A DNA stretch of 64,000 nucleotides from Halomonas dongshanensis (GCF_024790395.1 NZ_JAJISC010000005.1:62001-126000); one strand, 5' to 3'; counted from the stretch's first letter, positions 33,626-43,930 are shown. Translations and numbers: made by a program. The notes: generated by a model from the letters alone, not told the origin.

Positions 33626-34489
33626 TTAGGCAAGCGGTAGCTGCGCGGCTTCTCCGGCGTATCGGCCCAGGCTCTGGCCCATGCGCACCGTGCTGCCTGG
33701 CGCGAGTTCGGCGAACTCGACCGGGTTGGCAAAACACATCACCACGGTGGAGCCGAGCTTGAAGCGGCCCATTTCGGCACCGCGCGCAAGCGTAACGGCG
33801 GTGGGGAAGCGGGTACGCTGGGGCGTATGCGCCAGCGGCGTTACCTGGCCTGACCATACCGTCTCGATGGCGGCAACGATCATCGCCCCGACCAGCACCA
33901 TCGCCATCGCCCCTTGCGGCGTATCGAAGATGCACACCAAACGCTCGTTGCGGGCAAATAATCCCGGCACGTAGTTGGCGGTGGCCTGGTTGACTGAAAA
34001 GATGCGCCCAGGCACGTAAATCATCTCGCGCAGGGTACCGTCGAGGGGCATGTGCACGCGGTGGTAGTCGCGCGGCGACAAGTAGACCGTAGCGAAGCTG
34101 CCGTCGCGAAACTCGTCGGCCAGGGCCGCGTCGCCGCCTAGCAGCGCATTGGCCGAGTAGCGGTGGCCTTTAGCCTGAACAAGCTCGCCCGCCTGCAGCC
34201 GTCCATGCTGCGATAGCGTGCCGTCCGCGGGACAGAGCAGCCCCTCGCCAAGCGGCCGCGCATCGGCGGTGAGGGCGCGAGTAAAGAAGGCGTTGAAACA
34301 CGGGTACGCCGTAGGATCAGGCTCCTGGGCTTGGCTCATGTCGACGTTAAAGCGCTTGATGAACGCCTTGATCAGGGCATTTTTGAGCCACGGTACTTCG
34401 CTGCGCGCGGCAAAGCCGGTCAGCCGCGAGAGCGCGTGGTGCGGCAGCGGATACTGCAGCAGTGAAAAAGCTTTTTGAGATAGCGTCAC
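33626..34489 (-). CDS. psd: Phosphatidylserine decarboxylase
   Basis: A 287-residue inner-membrane-associated proenzyme that forms phosphatidylethanolamine from phosphatidylserine. It self-cleaves at the LGST motif (245-248, between Gly and Ser) to make the pyruvoyl group on the alpha chain. Other conserved parts are CPADGTLS (D89), [13 protein letters not shown] (H143, H146) and the PGRIFSVN loop. Start is GTG at 34489, with a weak ribosome site. It lies downstream of rhdA and rsgA on the same strand, and the order matches Pseudomonas. Convergent with the TetR-type gene. Confidence 0.95.
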   Translation of the reverse strand: MTLSQKAFSLLQYPLPHHALSRLTGFAARSEVPWLKNALIKAFIKRFNVDMSQAQEPDPTAYPCFNAFFTRALTADARPLGEGLLCPADGTLSQHGRLQAGELVQAKGHRYSANALLGGDAALADEFRDGSFATVYLSPRDYHRVHMPLDGTLREMIYVPGRIFSVNQATANYVPGLFARNERLVCIFDTPQGAMAMVLVGAMIVAAIETVWSGQVTPLAHTPQRTRFPTAVTLARGAEMGRFKLGSTVVMCFANPVEFAELAPGSTVRMGQSLGRYAGEAAQLPLA

Positions 34490-34537
34490 GTTGGTTACTT
34501 TTCAGCAGTGATGTTCGGCGTTGCGAAGCATTAAACC

Positions 34538-35380
34538 CTAGCGCTCGATGGGGGTATCGTCGCGATTTCCCCACTCACTCCACGAGCCCGAATAGCCGCG
34601 CATGTTGAAGCCCAGGGCCTTGCCCACGAGCCAGGTGAAGCTGCTGCGGTGGTGGCTCTGGCAGTGAGTGGCGACCTCCATTTCCGGCGTGATGCCAAGT
34701 GCACCGAGCTCGGTGACCAGTTCGGCATAGTCGCGAATGCGCAGATCGCGGCGGCGATCCATGGCGTCGAGCCAGTCCATGTTCACCGCGCCGGGAATGT
34801 GGCCTAGGTGCTTGTTGTTGCCTTTTTCGCCGCGGTACTCGCCCGCCGAGCGGGCATCCCATATGGCAAAGTCGCGATCGCCCAGGCGCTCTTTGATCTC
34901 GTCGCAGGTGATGCGCGCCTGCGGATTGAGGATCTCGGCGCGATAGTCGCTCGGCGTGGGGTGCGTGACCTCGGTGCTTTCCTCAAGGCCCGCTGCGCGC
35001 CAGGCGTGAATGCCGCCGTTGAGGTAGGAGTAGCGGGTATGGCCGATTAAATCGAGCGTCCATAGAAGCCTCGCTGCCCAGCCGCCACCTTCGTCATCGT
35101 AGGCCACCACGTGAGTGTCTCGGGTCAGGCCCAGGGCGCTGAAAAGGCGCGACAGCGCCTCGACGCTGGGTACCTCGTTTGGCACGGGCGCGGTGCCCCC
35201 CAACAGATAGCGAAAGTCGAGGAAGATAGCGCCTGGCACATGGCCCTGGCGGTAGCTATCGGGGTTGACCGGCACGTCGACGATCAAAAGCTCCGGAGCA
35301 CCTAAGTGCGCCTGCAGCGCGTCGGGTTCGACGATCAGCGGTAGCTGGTTGGTTTCCGAACTGGGTGCGGCGGTAGGCAT
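34538..35380 (-). CDS. rhdA: Thiosulfate:cyanide sulfurtransferase (rhodanese, RhdA type)
   Basis: A 280-residue tandem-domain rhodanese. The N-terminal inactive domain (about 12-135) contains YDDEGGGWAARLLWTLDLIGH. The C-terminal catalytic domain (about 150-275) contains the active-site loop HCQSHHRSS with Cys240. The loop CQxHHRS is close to that of Azotobacter RhdA and differs from the CGSGVTA loop of mercaptopyruvate sulfurtransferases, so I favour a RhdA-type thiosulfate or persulfide sulfurtransferase. It lies between rsgA (17 bp upstream) and psd (48 bp downstream), as in pseudomonads. Confidence 0.88.
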   Translation of the reverse strand: MPTAAPSSETNQLPLIVEPDALQAHLGAPELLIVDVPVNPDSYRQGHVPGAIFLDFRYLLGGTAPVPNEVPSVEALSRLFSALGLTRDTHVVAYDDEGGGWAARLLWTLDLIGHTRYSYLNGGIHAWRAAGLEESTEVTHPTPSDYRAEILNPQARITCDEIKERLGDRDFAIWDARSAGEYRGEKGNNKHLGHIPGAVNMDWLDAMDRRRDLRIRDYAELVTELGALGITPEMEVATHCQSHHRSSFTWLVGKALGFNMRGYSGSWSEWGNRDDTPIER

Positions 35381-35397
35381 GGCGCCCTCCTTGAAGG

Positions 35398-36417
35398 TTA
35401 GCTCTCCAGGCTATCCAGAATACGGCGATAGCTGGCAAAACGGTCTGGATGGATCTTGCCTGCCTCTACCGCATCGAGTAAAGCGCAACCGGGTTCGGCG
35501 CGGTGGCGGCAGTCGCGAAAGCGGCAGCGACCCAAATAAGGACGAAATTCGACGAAGCCCTCGGTGACCTCGGCCTCGCTCAAGTGGGTAAGGCCGAATT
35601 CGCGGATGCCGGGCGAGTCGATCAGCTCGCCATCCGCGACCTCCTGCTGGCGCATGGCGTATAGCCGTGCCGTCGTCGTGGTATGGGTGCCCTTGCGCGA
35701 ATCCTCGGAGAGCGCGCCGATGCGCAGGTTCTCATCGGGCAGCAGCAGATCGATCAGCGACGACTTGCCCACCCCACTTTGACCCACGAAGACCGAGGTG
35801 CGCCCGGCAAGCTGCTGGCGCAGCGCCACGAGGCCAGCCTCGTTTGCCGTGGTGGTACGCACCACGTCGTAGCCAATGGCGCGATAGCGCTCCAGCAGCG
35901 CGCCTAACTCACCGCCGTCTTCGGGCAGAAGGTCGGTCTTGTTGAGCACCAGCACTGGCGTAATGCCGGTGGCTTCGGCGGCTACCAGATAGCGGTCGAT
36001 GAGGTTGGCGTAAGGCGCCGGTTCGACGGCGAAGACGATCAGGATCTGGTCGATGTTGGCGGCCACCGGCTTGAGCTGGCCACGGGCGTCGGGGCGCGTG
36101 AGTACGCTGTCACGCTCTTCACGCGCGACCACTACCCCCGAGCCCTCCTGGCCTGCCCGCCAGATCACTCGGTCGCCGGTGACCAGGCCGTCGAGGTTGG
36201 CGCGCAAATGGCAGCGTACCGCCTGATGGGCGGCGTCGCGAACTTCGAGCGTGCGCCCAAAATGAGCGACCACCCGGCCGGGCTGCTCGGCGCCGTACTC
36301 GCCTGCGGCAAGCTTCTCGGTATCCTGGGCGTCGCGCTTCTCCGCGCGCTGGGCGCGTTCGGCCTGGATCTTTTCGATGCGCCAGCGCTGCTGTCGACTC
36401 AGTTTACGTTTGCTCAT
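35398..36417 (-). CDS. rsgA: Ribosome small subunit-dependent GTPase RsgA
   Basis: A 339-residue circularly permuted GTPase that acts late in 30S maturation. An N-terminal basic tail and OB-fold (about 40-105) precede the G domain in permuted order: G4 NKTDL, G1 GQSGVGKSSLI, G3 DSPGIREFGL. The C-terminal zinc site is CRFRDCRHRAEPGC. Start at the ATG 36417 (MSKRKLSRQQ); a GTG two codons earlier is less likely. Divergent from orn across 185 bp that hold a palindrome with TACAAT on both strands. Confidence 0.95.
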   Translation of the reverse strand: MSKRKLSRQQRWRIEKIQAERAQRAEKRDAQDTEKLAAGEYGAEQPGRVVAHFGRTLEVRDAAHQAVRCHLRANLDGLVTGDRVIWRAGQEGSGVVVAREERDSVLTRPDARGQLKPVAANIDQILIVFAVEPAPYANLIDRYLVAAEATGITPVLVLNKTDLLPEDGGELGALLERYRAIGYDVVRTTTANEAGLVALRQQLAGRTSVFVGQSGVGKSSLIDLLLPDENLRIGALSEDSRKGTHTTTTARLYAMRQQEVADGELIDSPGIREFGLTHLSEAEVTEGFVEFRPYLGRCRFRDCRHRAEPGCALLDAVEAGKIHPDRFASYRRILDSLES

Positions 36418-36432
36418 GACCACCCGATGATC

Positions 36433-36454
36433 GGTACAATGGCGCGATTGTACC
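36433..36454. promoter_or_regulatory. Palindrome with paired -10-like boxes between rsgA and orn
   Basis: GGTACAAT-GGCGCG-ATTGTACC is a perfect 8-bp-arm inverted repeat. Each strand reads TACAAT, a -10-like hexamer, so it could serve overlapping divergent promoters or bind a dimeric protein. It is only 16 bases from the rsgA start and about 150 from orn. No strong -35 boxes are evident on either side. Confidence 0.35.
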
Positions 36455-36602
36455 CGCTAAACGCGGCTAACGGTTAACCGCGCAAGCGCAACTTCACTTC
36501 GCGCGCGGCGCCAAGGCGTTTTAAACTAGCGTCTAACGTTAAGCGCGCTTTCTAGCAGCGCTTTTTGAAACCGTTTTACCCGTCACGCCTTGGGAGGGCC
36601 GC

Positions 36603-37172
36603 ATGAGCGAGAACGTCGAACCCAGAAACGACCTGCTGGTTTGGATCGACCTGGAAATGACCGGCCTGGACCCGGTCAAAGAGCGCATCATCGAAGTGGC
36701 AACGCTCATCACCGATGCCGATTTGAATATCGTCGCCCAAGGGCCGGTGATTGCGGTCAAACAGCCGGACGCTCAGCTCGAGCAGATGGATGACTGGAAT
36801 CAGAAGACCCATGGCGAATCGGGCTTGGTCGCACGGGTGAAAGCGAGCACTACCGATACCAAAACGGCCGAGCGTGAGACGCTCGACTTTCTTAGCCGCT
36901 ACGTGGTGCCCGGCACCTCGCCCATGTGTGGCAACAGCATTCACCAGGATCGCCGCTTTCTCGAGCGCGAAATGCCTTTTCTATGGGAGTTTTTTCACTA
37001 TCGCAACCTCGATGTGTCGAGCATCAAGGAGTTGGCCAAGCGCTGGAATCCCAAGGCGCTTGAGGGCTTCTCCAAACGTAACGTTCATCTTGCGCTGGAT
37101 GACATCAAAGAGTCGATCGCCGAGCTTGCCCACTACCGTAAGACCTTTTTGAAACTGCCCGACGAGCAGTAA
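36603..37172 (+). CDS. orn: Oligoribonuclease
   Basis: A 189-residue DEDDh 3'-5' exoribonuclease that degrades the shortest RNAs and pGpG. Exo I motif [11 protein letters not shown], exo [18 protein letters not shown], and exo III with [17 protein letters not shown]. Also shown are [14 protein letters not shown] and the usual short acidic C-terminus. The ATG follows GGGAGG at suitable spacing. Confidence 0.97.
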   Translation: MSENVEPRNDLLVWIDLEMTGLDPVKERIIEVATLITDADLNIVAQGPVIAVKQPDAQLEQMDDWNQKTHGESGLVARVKASTTDTKTAERETLDFLSRYVVPGTSPMCGNSIHQDRRFLEREMPFLWEFFHYRNLDVSSIKELAKRWNPKALEGFSKRNVHLALDDIKESIAELAHYRKTFLKLPDEQ

Positions 37173-37218
37173 ACGTCTGCCTGGAAAAATCCGCTTAGCC
37201 AATGCGCGAGGAGAGAAC

Positions 37219-38712
37219 GTGATCACGCCCACTTCGGCCGCTCTGCGCCCGCTTTATACCGCTGCCCAAGTTCGCGAGCTGGACCAGCGCACCATCGCCG
37301 CTGGCATGGAGGGCTTTGCCCTGATGCAGCGCGCCGCGTCCAGCGCCTGGCACAGCTTCCGTGCCCACTGGCCGCAGGCGCGCAGCATGACCGTGCTCTG
37401 CGGCAGCGGCAACAACGGCGGTGACGGCCACGTCCTTGCGGCGCTGGCGATGCAGTCGGGCATGAAGGTGCAGCGCATCTCGCTCAAGCCGCTCGACGCG
37501 CTAACCGGCGACGCCGCGCGCGCCGCAGAACTGGCCACGGCGGCAGGGGTGGGCTGCACGACATGGATGCCTGAGAGCGTGCTCGAAGGTGACGTCATCG
37601 TCGATGCGCTCTTGGGTACCGGGCTTCGCGACGCGGTGCGGGGCGATTATGTTGGCGCCATCGAGTGCATCAACGCCGGGTCGCAGCCAGTGCTCTCTAT
37701 CGACATTCCGTCGGGGCTCGCCGCCGACAGCGGTGCGGTACTGGGCCTTGCGGTCCATGCCGACTGCACGGTGACCTTCATTGGCGACAAGCTGGGGCTT
37801 TACACCGGCGAGGCACCGGCCTACACCGGTGAGATCGATTTTCGCCCGCTCGGCGTCAAGGCGTTGGGCTACACCGATATCATTCCCAGTGCCTGGCGTT
37901 TGGAGGAGGCGCTGCTACCAGAGGCACTGCCTCCCCGGCGGCGCACCGCGCACAAGGGCGATATGGGGCATGTGCTGGTGATGGCCGGTGCGCCGGGCTT
38001 CGGCGGTGCCGGGCTTTTAGCCAGCGAGGCGGCGCTGCGTCTGGGGGCGGGGAAGGTGAGCCTGGCCACGGCCGCCGAGCATGTGGCCCCAGCGCTGGTA
38101 CGCTGCCCCGAAACCATGGCCCGGGGCGTGCGTGGCGCGGCCGATGTCGAGGCGCTAATCGCCCAGGCCGACGTTCTGGTGGTAGGGCCGGGAATCGGCC
38201 AGGACGCCTGGGGGCAGGCGATGATGCAAAGTGCTCTCGCCGCCAAAGCGCCGCTGGTCGTGGATGCCGATGGATTGAACCTGCTGGCAAGCCGGTGGCC
38301 TAACCTGCGCCGCGACGACTGGGTGCTGACCCCGCACCCCGGCGAGGCCGCAAGGCTTCTTGGCTGCTCGACTCACGCCGTGCAGGCAGATCGCCCGGCG
38401 GCGGCGCGCGCGCTACAGCAGCAGCGTGGCGGCATCGTCGTGCTCAAGGGGTCGGGCACGTTGATCGCCGGGCCGCAGGGGTTGATGGTCTGCCCCTTTG
38501 GTAATCCTGGCATGGCCAGCGGCGGCATGGGGGACGTGCTTAGCGGTATGCTCGGTGCCTTGATCGCTCAGCGCCACGACATCGAACAGGCCACCTGGCT
38601 GGGGACGCTGACCCATGCGCTGGCCGCCGATCGAGGGGCAAAAGCGCGGGGCGAACGTGGTCTGTTGGCAAGCGATCTGGCATTCTATGCGCGCGAATTG
38701 ATCAACCCCTGA
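37219..38712 (+). CDS. nnr: Bifunctional NAD(P)HX epimerase / ADP-dependent dehydratase Nnr
   Basis: A 497-residue two-domain metabolite-repair enzyme. The N-terminal YjeF_N epimerase domain (about 15-215) has CGSGNNGGDGHVLAA and SIDIPSGLAADSG. The C-terminal YjeF_C dehydratase domain (about 230-495) has KGDMGHVLVMAGAPGFGGAGLLASEAALRLGAG, WVLTPHPGEAARLLG and the ADP-binding GNPGMASGGMGDVLSG. It restores NADH and NADPH from their hydrated forms. The GTG start follows GAGGAG. First gene of a tsaE-amiB-mutL-miaA series on the same strand. Confidence 0.95.
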   Translation: MITPTSAALRPLYTAAQVRELDQRTIAAGMEGFALMQRAASSAWHSFRAHWPQARSMTVLCGSGNNGGDGHVLAALAMQSGMKVQRISLKPLDALTGDAARAAELATAAGVGCTTWMPESVLEGDVIVDALLGTGLRDAVRGDYVGAIECINAGSQPVLSIDIPSGLAADSGAVLGLAVHADCTVTFIGDKLGLYTGEAPAYTGEIDFRPLGVKALGYTDIIPSAWRLEEALLPEALPPRRRTAHKGDMGHVLVMAGAPGFGGAGLLASEAALRLGAGKVSLATAAEHVAPALVRCPETMARGVRGAADVEALIAQADVLVVGPGIGQDAWGQAMMQSALAAKAPLVVDADGLNLLASRWPNLRRDDWVLTPHPGEAARLLGCSTHAVQADRPAAARALQQQRGGIVVLKGSGTLIAGPQGLMVCPFGNPGMASGGMGDVLSGMLGALIAQRHDIEQATWLGTLTHALAADRGAKARGERGLLASDLAFYARELINP

Positions 38713-38724
38713 AGGCAAGGCCAC

Positions 38725-39195
38725 ATGCAGCTGCAACTAGACAACGACATCGCTCAGGTCGCGTTCGGCGAAGCGCTCGGCCGCGCGCTGCAAGGGCGGG
38801 GCCGAGTCTACCTCGAAGGCGATTTGGGCGCGGGCAAGACCACCATGACCCGCGGCATACTGCGCGCCTATGGGCACCAGGGGGCCGTGAAAAGCCCGAC
38901 CTACACCCTCGTCGAGCCGTACGAGCTCGACGGTCAGCGCCTTTATCATCTCGATCTCTACCGTTTGGCAGACCCCGAGGAACTCGAATTCATCGGCGGG
39001 CGTGACATTCTTGCCGACGACGCTCTTTGCCTGATCGAGTGGCCTAGCCGTGGTGAAGGCTGGCTGCCGCCGCCTGACGTGCGCGTGACGCTCTCGGTCG
39101 TACTGCCAGGACGGCAGGTGCGGCTAAACGCTGAAAGCGACTGGGGCAGGGCAGTGCTCGAGCGTCTTGGCGCCGAAAACATCAAGGATGAGTAA
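38725..39195 (+). CDS. tsaE: tRNA threonylcarbamoyladenosine biosynthesis ATPase TsaE
   Basis: A 156-residue P-loop protein with Walker A GDLGAGKTTMTRGIL, the following VKSPTYTLVEPY and LYHLDLYRL (Walker B region), and LIEWPSRGEGWLP. It works with TsaB and TsaD in t6A37 formation on ANN-decoding tRNAs. It is 12 bases after nnr and overlaps amiB by 8 bases. Confidence 0.95.
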   Translation: MQLQLDNDIAQVAFGEALGRALQGRGRVYLEGDLGAGKTTMTRGILRAYGHQGAVKSPTYTLVEPYELDGQRLYHLDLYRLADPEELEFIGGRDILADDALCLIEWPSRGEGWLPPPDVRVTLSVVLPGRQVRLNAESDWGRAVLERLGAENIKDE

Positions 39196-40753
39196 GAAAG
39201 GTGATCACGATTCGATGAATACGCCGATGGATATGACGACCCCCAGCAGGACGACAGGCACCGCAAGCAGTGTTCGATCATCAGTGCGCGGCTTGCGCGT
39301 AGCGCTCATGGCAGTGCTCTGCACCGGAGTGGTGGGGCTTTTAAGCGTCGCTTCAACGGCGCAGGCGGCGAACGTCGAGGGTATGCGGCTGTGGGCTGCG
39401 CCCGATCACGCCCGGCTGGTGTTCGATCTCGAAGCGGCGACCACCGCCAACGTCTTTTCGCTGGATAACCCCTCGCGCTTGGTCATCGATCTCGATGAGA
39501 GCGAGATGGAGACCGACCCCAGTACGCTGCCGCTCGAAGGCAGCGCCATCACGTCGGTGCGTACCGGCGTACGCGACGGCGGCGGCCTGCGCGTGGTCCT
39601 CGAACTCGACCGCGCGGTCGAGCCACGCCACTTCACTCTGGCGCCCAACGATCAGTACGGCCACCGCTTGGTGGTAGACTTGGAGTATCCTGGTGAGAGC
39701 GCGGTGGAGAACCCCATCGATCCCATCGAGGCGATGATTCGCGAGCAGGAGATTCAGGCCCAGCGCGCCGTGGCCGAAGCCCGCGCCACCGGCGATCCCT
39801 CCGCCGAAGCCGCCGCCGAGAGCGCGGTGAGCGAGGTCGAGGAGGCCCAGCCGCACCCGCGTCGCGACATCATCATTGCCATCGACCCCGGTCACGGCGG
39901 CGAGGACCCCGGTGCCATCGGCCCCACCGGCACGCGCGAGAAGGATGTGGTGTTGGAGATCGGGCGGCGCCTGGAGCGGTTGGTCAATGCCACCGAAGGC
40001 TTCCGCGCGGTGATGATTCGCGATGGCGACTACTATGTCGGCCTGCGTCAGCGCACCGAGCTTGCGCGGGAGCAGAAGGCAGATTTCTTCGTCTCGATTC
40101 ACGCCGACGCCTTTAACAGCCCCCGGCCTCAGGGCAGTTCGGTCTATGCGCTTTCCCAGCGCGGGGCGACATCGGAGACGGCGCAGTGGCTTGCCGATAG
40201 CGAAAACCGCGCCGATCTCATCGGCGGGGTGGACGGTGCGCTATCGCTGCGCGACAAGGATCAGGTTTTGCGCGGTGTACTGTTGGATTTGACCATGACC
40301 GCCACGCTCAACGACTCGCTGTCGATCGGCGGTCAGGTGCTCGATCAGCTCGGGCGTATCAACCGTCTGCACAAGTCGCAGGTCGAGCAAGCCGGGTTCA
40401 TGGTGTTGAAATCACCGGATATTCCTTCGCTCTTGGTGGAGACCGGATTCATCTCCAACCCCGACGAGGAGCGCCGCCTGCGTGATGCCTCCCATCAGCA
40501 GGGGCTGGCCGATGCAATCTTCAGTGGGGTGCGCTCGCACTTCCAGCGCCATCCGCCGCCTGCCAGCCTGCTTGCTTGGCAGCGCGACAACAACCGCAGT
40601 CCCAACAGCAACGAATACCGCATCCAGACCGGCGATACGCTCTCGACCATCGCGGCGCGCCACGGTGTGCCGGTAGGCCGCTTGCGTCAGGCGAACGACC
40701 TGAGTGGTGACGTCATTCGCGTCGGTCAGGTGCTGCGGATCCCGAGTTCATGA
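39188..40753 (+). CDS. amiB: N-acetylmuramoyl-L-alanine amidase (AmiB/AmiC type) with AMIN and LysM domains
   Basis: A 521-residue septal peptidoglycan amidase. A long N-terminal tail and signal peptide end near AQAANVEG. An AMIN domain follows (about 55-165), then a Pro/Ala/Glu linker, then Amidase_3 with zinc ligands in IAIDPGHGGEDPGAIGPTGTREKDVVLEIG (His, Glu) and IHADAFN (His), and the catalytic Glu in LLVETGFISN. A C-terminal LysM repeat reads YRIQTGDTLSTIAARHGVPVGRLRQANDL. The ATG at 39188 overlaps tsaE and is coupled to it; ATG 39215 is another possibility that would shorten the basic tail. LysM at the end, as in AmiB, favours amiB over amiC. Confidence 0.93.
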   Translation: MSKKGDHDSMNTPMDMTTPSRTTGTASSVRSSVRGLRVALMAVLCTGVVGLLSVASTAQAANVEGMRLWAAPDHARLVFDLEAATTANVFSLDNPSRLVIDLDESEMETDPSTLPLEGSAITSVRTGVRDGGGLRVVLELDRAVEPRHFTLAPNDQYGHRLVVDLEYPGESAVENPIDPIEAMIREQEIQAQRAVAEARATGDPSAEAAAESAVSEVEEAQPHPRRDIIIAIDPGHGGEDPGAIGPTGTREKDVVLEIGRRLERLVNATEGFRAVMIRDGDYYVGLRQRTELAREQKADFFVSIHADAFNSPRPQGSSVYALSQRGATSETAQWLADSENRADLIGGVDGALSLRDKDQVLRGVLLDLTMTATLNDSLSIGGQVLDQLGRINRLHKSQVEQAGFMVLKSPDIPSLLVETGFISNPDEERRLRDASHQQGLADAIFSGVRSHFQRHPPPASLLAWQRDNNRSPNSNEYRIQTGDTLSTIAARHGVPVGRLRQANDLSGDVIRVGQVLRIPSS

Positions 40754-40762
40754 GGTGAGTGC

Positions 40763-42718
40763 GTGACCCAGACCCTTCTTTCGCCGAGCCGTATTCAGGT
40801 ACTCGACCCGCGCCTAGCCAACCAGATTGCCGCTGGCGAGGTGGTCGAGCGCCCGGCCTCGGTAGCCAAGGAGCTGATCGAAAACGCCATCGATGCCGGA
40901 GGAGCACGCATCGAGGTGGAGGTCGAGCAGGGCGGTACGAGGCTAATCAAGGTACGCGACGACGGGATTGGCATCGGCAAGGAGGACTTGCCGCTAGCGC
41001 TGGCGCGTCACGCCACCAGTAAGATCGCCTCGCTCGAGGATCTCGAAGGCGTAAGCTCCTTGGGCTTTCGCGGCGAGGCGCTGGCCTCGGTCAGTTCGGT
41101 TTCGCGTCTCGAGCTCGTTTCCAACGCCGAGAGCGACCCGCGCGAAGGCTGGCGCGTAGTTGCCGAAGGTCGGGGCATGGAGGCGCGCGTATCGCCCGCG
41201 CCGCATCCCCGTGGTACCAGCGTTTCGGTGCGCGATTTATTCTTCAATACCCCGGCGCGGCGTAAGTTCTTACGCACCGAGAAGACCGAGTTCGCCCATC
41301 TCGAAGAGACCTTTCGACGCCAAGCGCTGTCGCGCTACGACATCGCCTGGGTGCTCAAGCACAACCAGAAAGTGGTTCATCAGCTACCGCCGGGTGACTC
41401 GCCCAGCGCTCGCGAACGGCGCATTGCCTCGCTTCTGGGCAAAAATTTCATCGAGCACGCCCGCTATATCGAGCGTGAAGTGGGGCCGCTGCGCCTGAGC
41501 GGCTGGGTGGGGCTGCCTACGCACTCGCGCGCCCAGGCCGACCAGCAGTACTTTTTCGTCAACGGCCGCGTGGTACGCGACCGCTTGGTAGCTCATGCGG
41601 TGCGCCAGGCCTATAAGGACGTGCTATATAACGGTCGCCATCCGGTTTTCGTGCTCTATTTATCCCTCGATCCGGACGTCGTCGACGTCAACGTGCACCC
41701 AACCAAGCACGAAGTGCGCTTTCGCGACGGCCGCACCGTGCACGACTTCCTCTATTCGAGCCTGCACCACTGCCTGGCGACCTCGCGCCCCAATGCGGCG
41801 TCTGAGAGCGCCGATGAGCCAGGAGCAGGCGAAGGGAGAGATATCGCCGCGCCCGATGCTACCTCAATGGCCGCCGAGCAGCCACGCTGGCAGCAGCAGG
41901 GCATGGCGCTGCATGATAGCGCCCCCAGGCACCCCGGCGCCGAGCGCGTGCGACGCTTCATGCAGGGGTATCAGGCGCTACATCCGGATCACGAGGCCAC
42001 GCTGCTAACGCCACAGCCCGCGGCATCTGCGGGAGGCGTGGCGGCCACGGCGATACCAAACGCTGCAAGCGGCGTTAGCGAGGCGCCGGCCGCCTTTGCA
42101 CCGCGTATGGCCGCCGAGGATGCCACCCAGGCGCCGCCGCTGGGCTATGCGCTGGGCCAGCTCCACGGCATCTACATTTTGGCGCAAAACGCCGAGGGCC
42201 TCGTGCTGGTGGATATGCACGCGGCCCACGAGCGTATCGTCTACGAGCGCATGAAAACGCAGTGGAGCGGTGCTACGGGGGTGGCGGCCCAGCCGCTGCT
42301 GGTGCCGGTGTCGCTGGCAGCTAGCCGGGCCGAGGTGGCTACGGTCGAAAGCGAGCAGGAGGCGATCACCCAGCTTGGGCTCGAGCTCGACGTAGCCGGG
42401 CCGGAGACGCTGCTGGTGCGTCAACTGCCCGCGCTTCTCGCCCATGCCGATCCCGAAGCGCTGGTGCGCGAGCTACTTGAGGAGCTTGCGCGCTTTGGGC
42501 GCAGTTATCAGGTCGAGACGCGTATTCACGCGCTGCTCTCCACCATGGCCTGCCATGGCAGCGTGCGTGCCAACCGGCGTTTGACCCTCGATGAAATGAA
42601 CGCGCTGCTGCGTGACATGGAGCGCACCGAGCGCAGTGACCAGTGCAACCACGGGCGGCCAACCTGGACCCAGATGAGCATGAAAGCGTTGGATAAGCTC
42701 TTTCTGCGTGGTCAGTAG
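40763..42718 (+). CDS. mutL: DNA mismatch repair protein MutL
   Basis: A 651-residue MutL. GHKL ATPase motifs are [38 protein letters not shown] and [21 protein letters not shown] variable linker spans about 345-460. The C-terminal dimerisation domain contains [15 protein letters not shown] and [12 protein letters not shown], with no DQHAxxExxxxE endonuclease motif, as expected in gammaproteobacteria with MutH-style repair. Start is GTG at 40763 after GAGGTGA. Confidence 0.96.
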   Translation: MTQTLLSPSRIQVLDPRLANQIAAGEVVERPASVAKELIENAIDAGGARIEVEVEQGGTRLIKVRDDGIGIGKEDLPLALARHATSKIASLEDLEGVSSLGFRGEALASVSSVSRLELVSNAESDPREGWRVVAEGRGMEARVSPAPHPRGTSVSVRDLFFNTPARRKFLRTEKTEFAHLEETFRRQALSRYDIAWVLKHNQKVVHQLPPGDSPSARERRIASLLGKNFIEHARYIEREVGPLRLSGWVGLPTHSRAQADQQYFFVNGRVVRDRLVAHAVRQAYKDVLYNGRHPVFVLYLSLDPDVVDVNVHPTKHEVRFRDGRTVHDFLYSSLHHCLATSRPNAASESADEPGAGEGRDIAAPDATSMAAEQPRWQQQGMALHDSAPRHPGAERVRRFMQGYQALHPDHEATLLTPQPAASAGGVAATAIPNAASGVSEAPAAFAPRMAAEDATQAPPLGYALGQLHGIYILAQNAEGLVLVDMHAAHERIVYERMKTQWSGATGVAAQPLLVPVSLAASRAEVATVESEQEAITQLGLELDVAGPETLLVRQLPALLAHADPEALVRELLEELARFGRSYQVETRIHALLSTMACHGSVRANRRLTLDEMNALLRDMERTERSDQCNHGRPTWTQMSMKALDKLFLRGQ

Positions 42719-42746
42719 GGCTCGGGGTTTTTGCACTGTTCTATAT

Positions 42747-42836
42747 CCCAGCATCGTTGCTCTCAGCATAGTTAATCTCAGCATCGTTACTCCCAACATA
42801 GCTACTCTCAACATAGTTATTCCCAGCATATTTCTC
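42747..42836 (+). repeat. Six-copy 15-bp tandem array between mutL and miaA
   Basis: Six consecutive degenerate 15-bp units: CCCAGCATCGTTGCT, CTCAGCATAGTTAAT, CTCAGCATCGTTACT, CCCAACATAGCTACT, CTCAACATAGTTATT and CCCAGCATATTTCTC. The constant core is CYCARCATMGTT. The array starts 29 bases after the mutL stop and ends 22 bases before the miaA ATG. It is open in one frame, but I regard that as chance because the miaA start lies after it. Confidence 0.9.
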
Positions 42837-42857
42837 GCAGTAGGAGCTAGGCCGCGC

Positions 42858-43796
42858 ATGGCGGATATACGCCCCCGGGCGATCTTTTTGATGGGGCCCA
42901 CGGCGGCCGGTAAAACCGACATGGCGATCGCTCTGCACGAGCGCCTGGGCTGCGAGTTGATCAGCGTCGATTCGGCAATGGTCTATCGCGGCATGGATAT
43001 CGGCAGTGCCAAACCCAGCGCCGACGAGCTTGCCCGTGCGCCGCACCGGCTGATCGACATTCGTGACCCTTCTGAGCCCTATTCGGCGGCGGATTTTCGC
43101 GCCGATGCGATGGCCGAGATGCGCCGCATCAGCGCGACGGGCAAGGTGCCGCTGCTGGTGGGCGGCACCATGCTCTACTACAAACGTTTGGTCGAGGGCG
43201 TGGCCAATCTGCCCGCTGCTGATGCGAACGTGCGCGCCGAGCTCGAAGCGCTCTGGCGCGAGCAGGGCCTTGGCGCGCTGCATCGCGAGCTTGCCGAGGT
43301 CGATCCGGTGTCGGCGGCGCGCATTCATCCCAACGACCCGCAACGGCTGATGCGAGCGCTCGAGGTCTATCGACTCACTAAGCGGCCCATGAGCGCGCTC
43401 TGGGCCGAGCAGGCGCCGGAAAACTTTCCCTGGCGCGTGGTGTCGATAGCCCTGGCACCCGCCGACCGCGCCGTGCTGCACGCGCGTATCGCCAAGCGTT
43501 TCCATATGATGCTCGATCAGGGGTTGATTGATGAGGTCGTCGCCCTCAGAAAGCGTAGCGAGCTTCATCGTGACCTGCCCGCGCTCAAGAGCGTAGGTTA
43601 TCGCCAAGTATGGGAGTATCTCGACGGTGATTATGACCGCGATCAGATGGTCGAACGCGGCATCATTGCCTCGCGTCAGCTCGCCAAACGCCAGTTAACT
43701 TGGCTCAGGAGCTGGACAGGACTTGAGTGGATCGATACGCAGCGCAGCGATGCATGGGATAAGCTACTGAAACTCGTGCGCGAAAGCGGTCCTTAG
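42858..43796 (+). CDS. miaA: tRNA dimethylallyltransferase MiaA
   Basis: A 312-residue enzyme that adds a dimethylallyl group to A37 of tRNAs reading UNN codons. P-loop [29 protein letters not shown]-type sequence (MDIGSAKPS), the substrate region [29 protein letters not shown] and the C-terminal [19 protein letters not shown]. The start at 42858 was chosen because the longer frame upstream runs through the 15-bp repeats. A GGAG about 12 bases upstream is the likely ribosome site. Confidence 0.95.
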   Translation: MADIRPRAIFLMGPTAAGKTDMAIALHERLGCELISVDSAMVYRGMDIGSAKPSADELARAPHRLIDIRDPSEPYSAADFRADAMAEMRRISATGKVPLLVGGTMLYYKRLVEGVANLPAADANVRAELEALWREQGLGALHRELAEVDPVSAARIHPNDPQRLMRALEVYRLTKRPMSALWAEQAPENFPWRVVSIALAPADRAVLHARIAKRFHMMLDQGLIDEVVALRKRSELHRDLPALKSVGYRQVWEYLDGDYDRDQMVERGIIASRQLAKRQLTWLRSWTGLEWIDTQRSDAWDKLLKLVRESGP

Positions 43797-43930
43797 CGTA
43801 AGATAGTGGTTCCATGTGTATGTTTTCGAGCGGCCGGGTGACCAGGCCTTTCGGGCAACAAGATTAGGGCAAGACGTAAGACGTCGCGCCATTTGATACC
43901 AACCCTCTAGACAGTTTAGGGAGAGCAACA

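Noticed and set aside
42708-42857. Longer miaA with five repeats of a pentapeptide at its N-terminus
   Set aside because: The repeat region is outside the conserved P-loop start, overlaps mutL, and the ATG at 42858 gives normal MiaA length.
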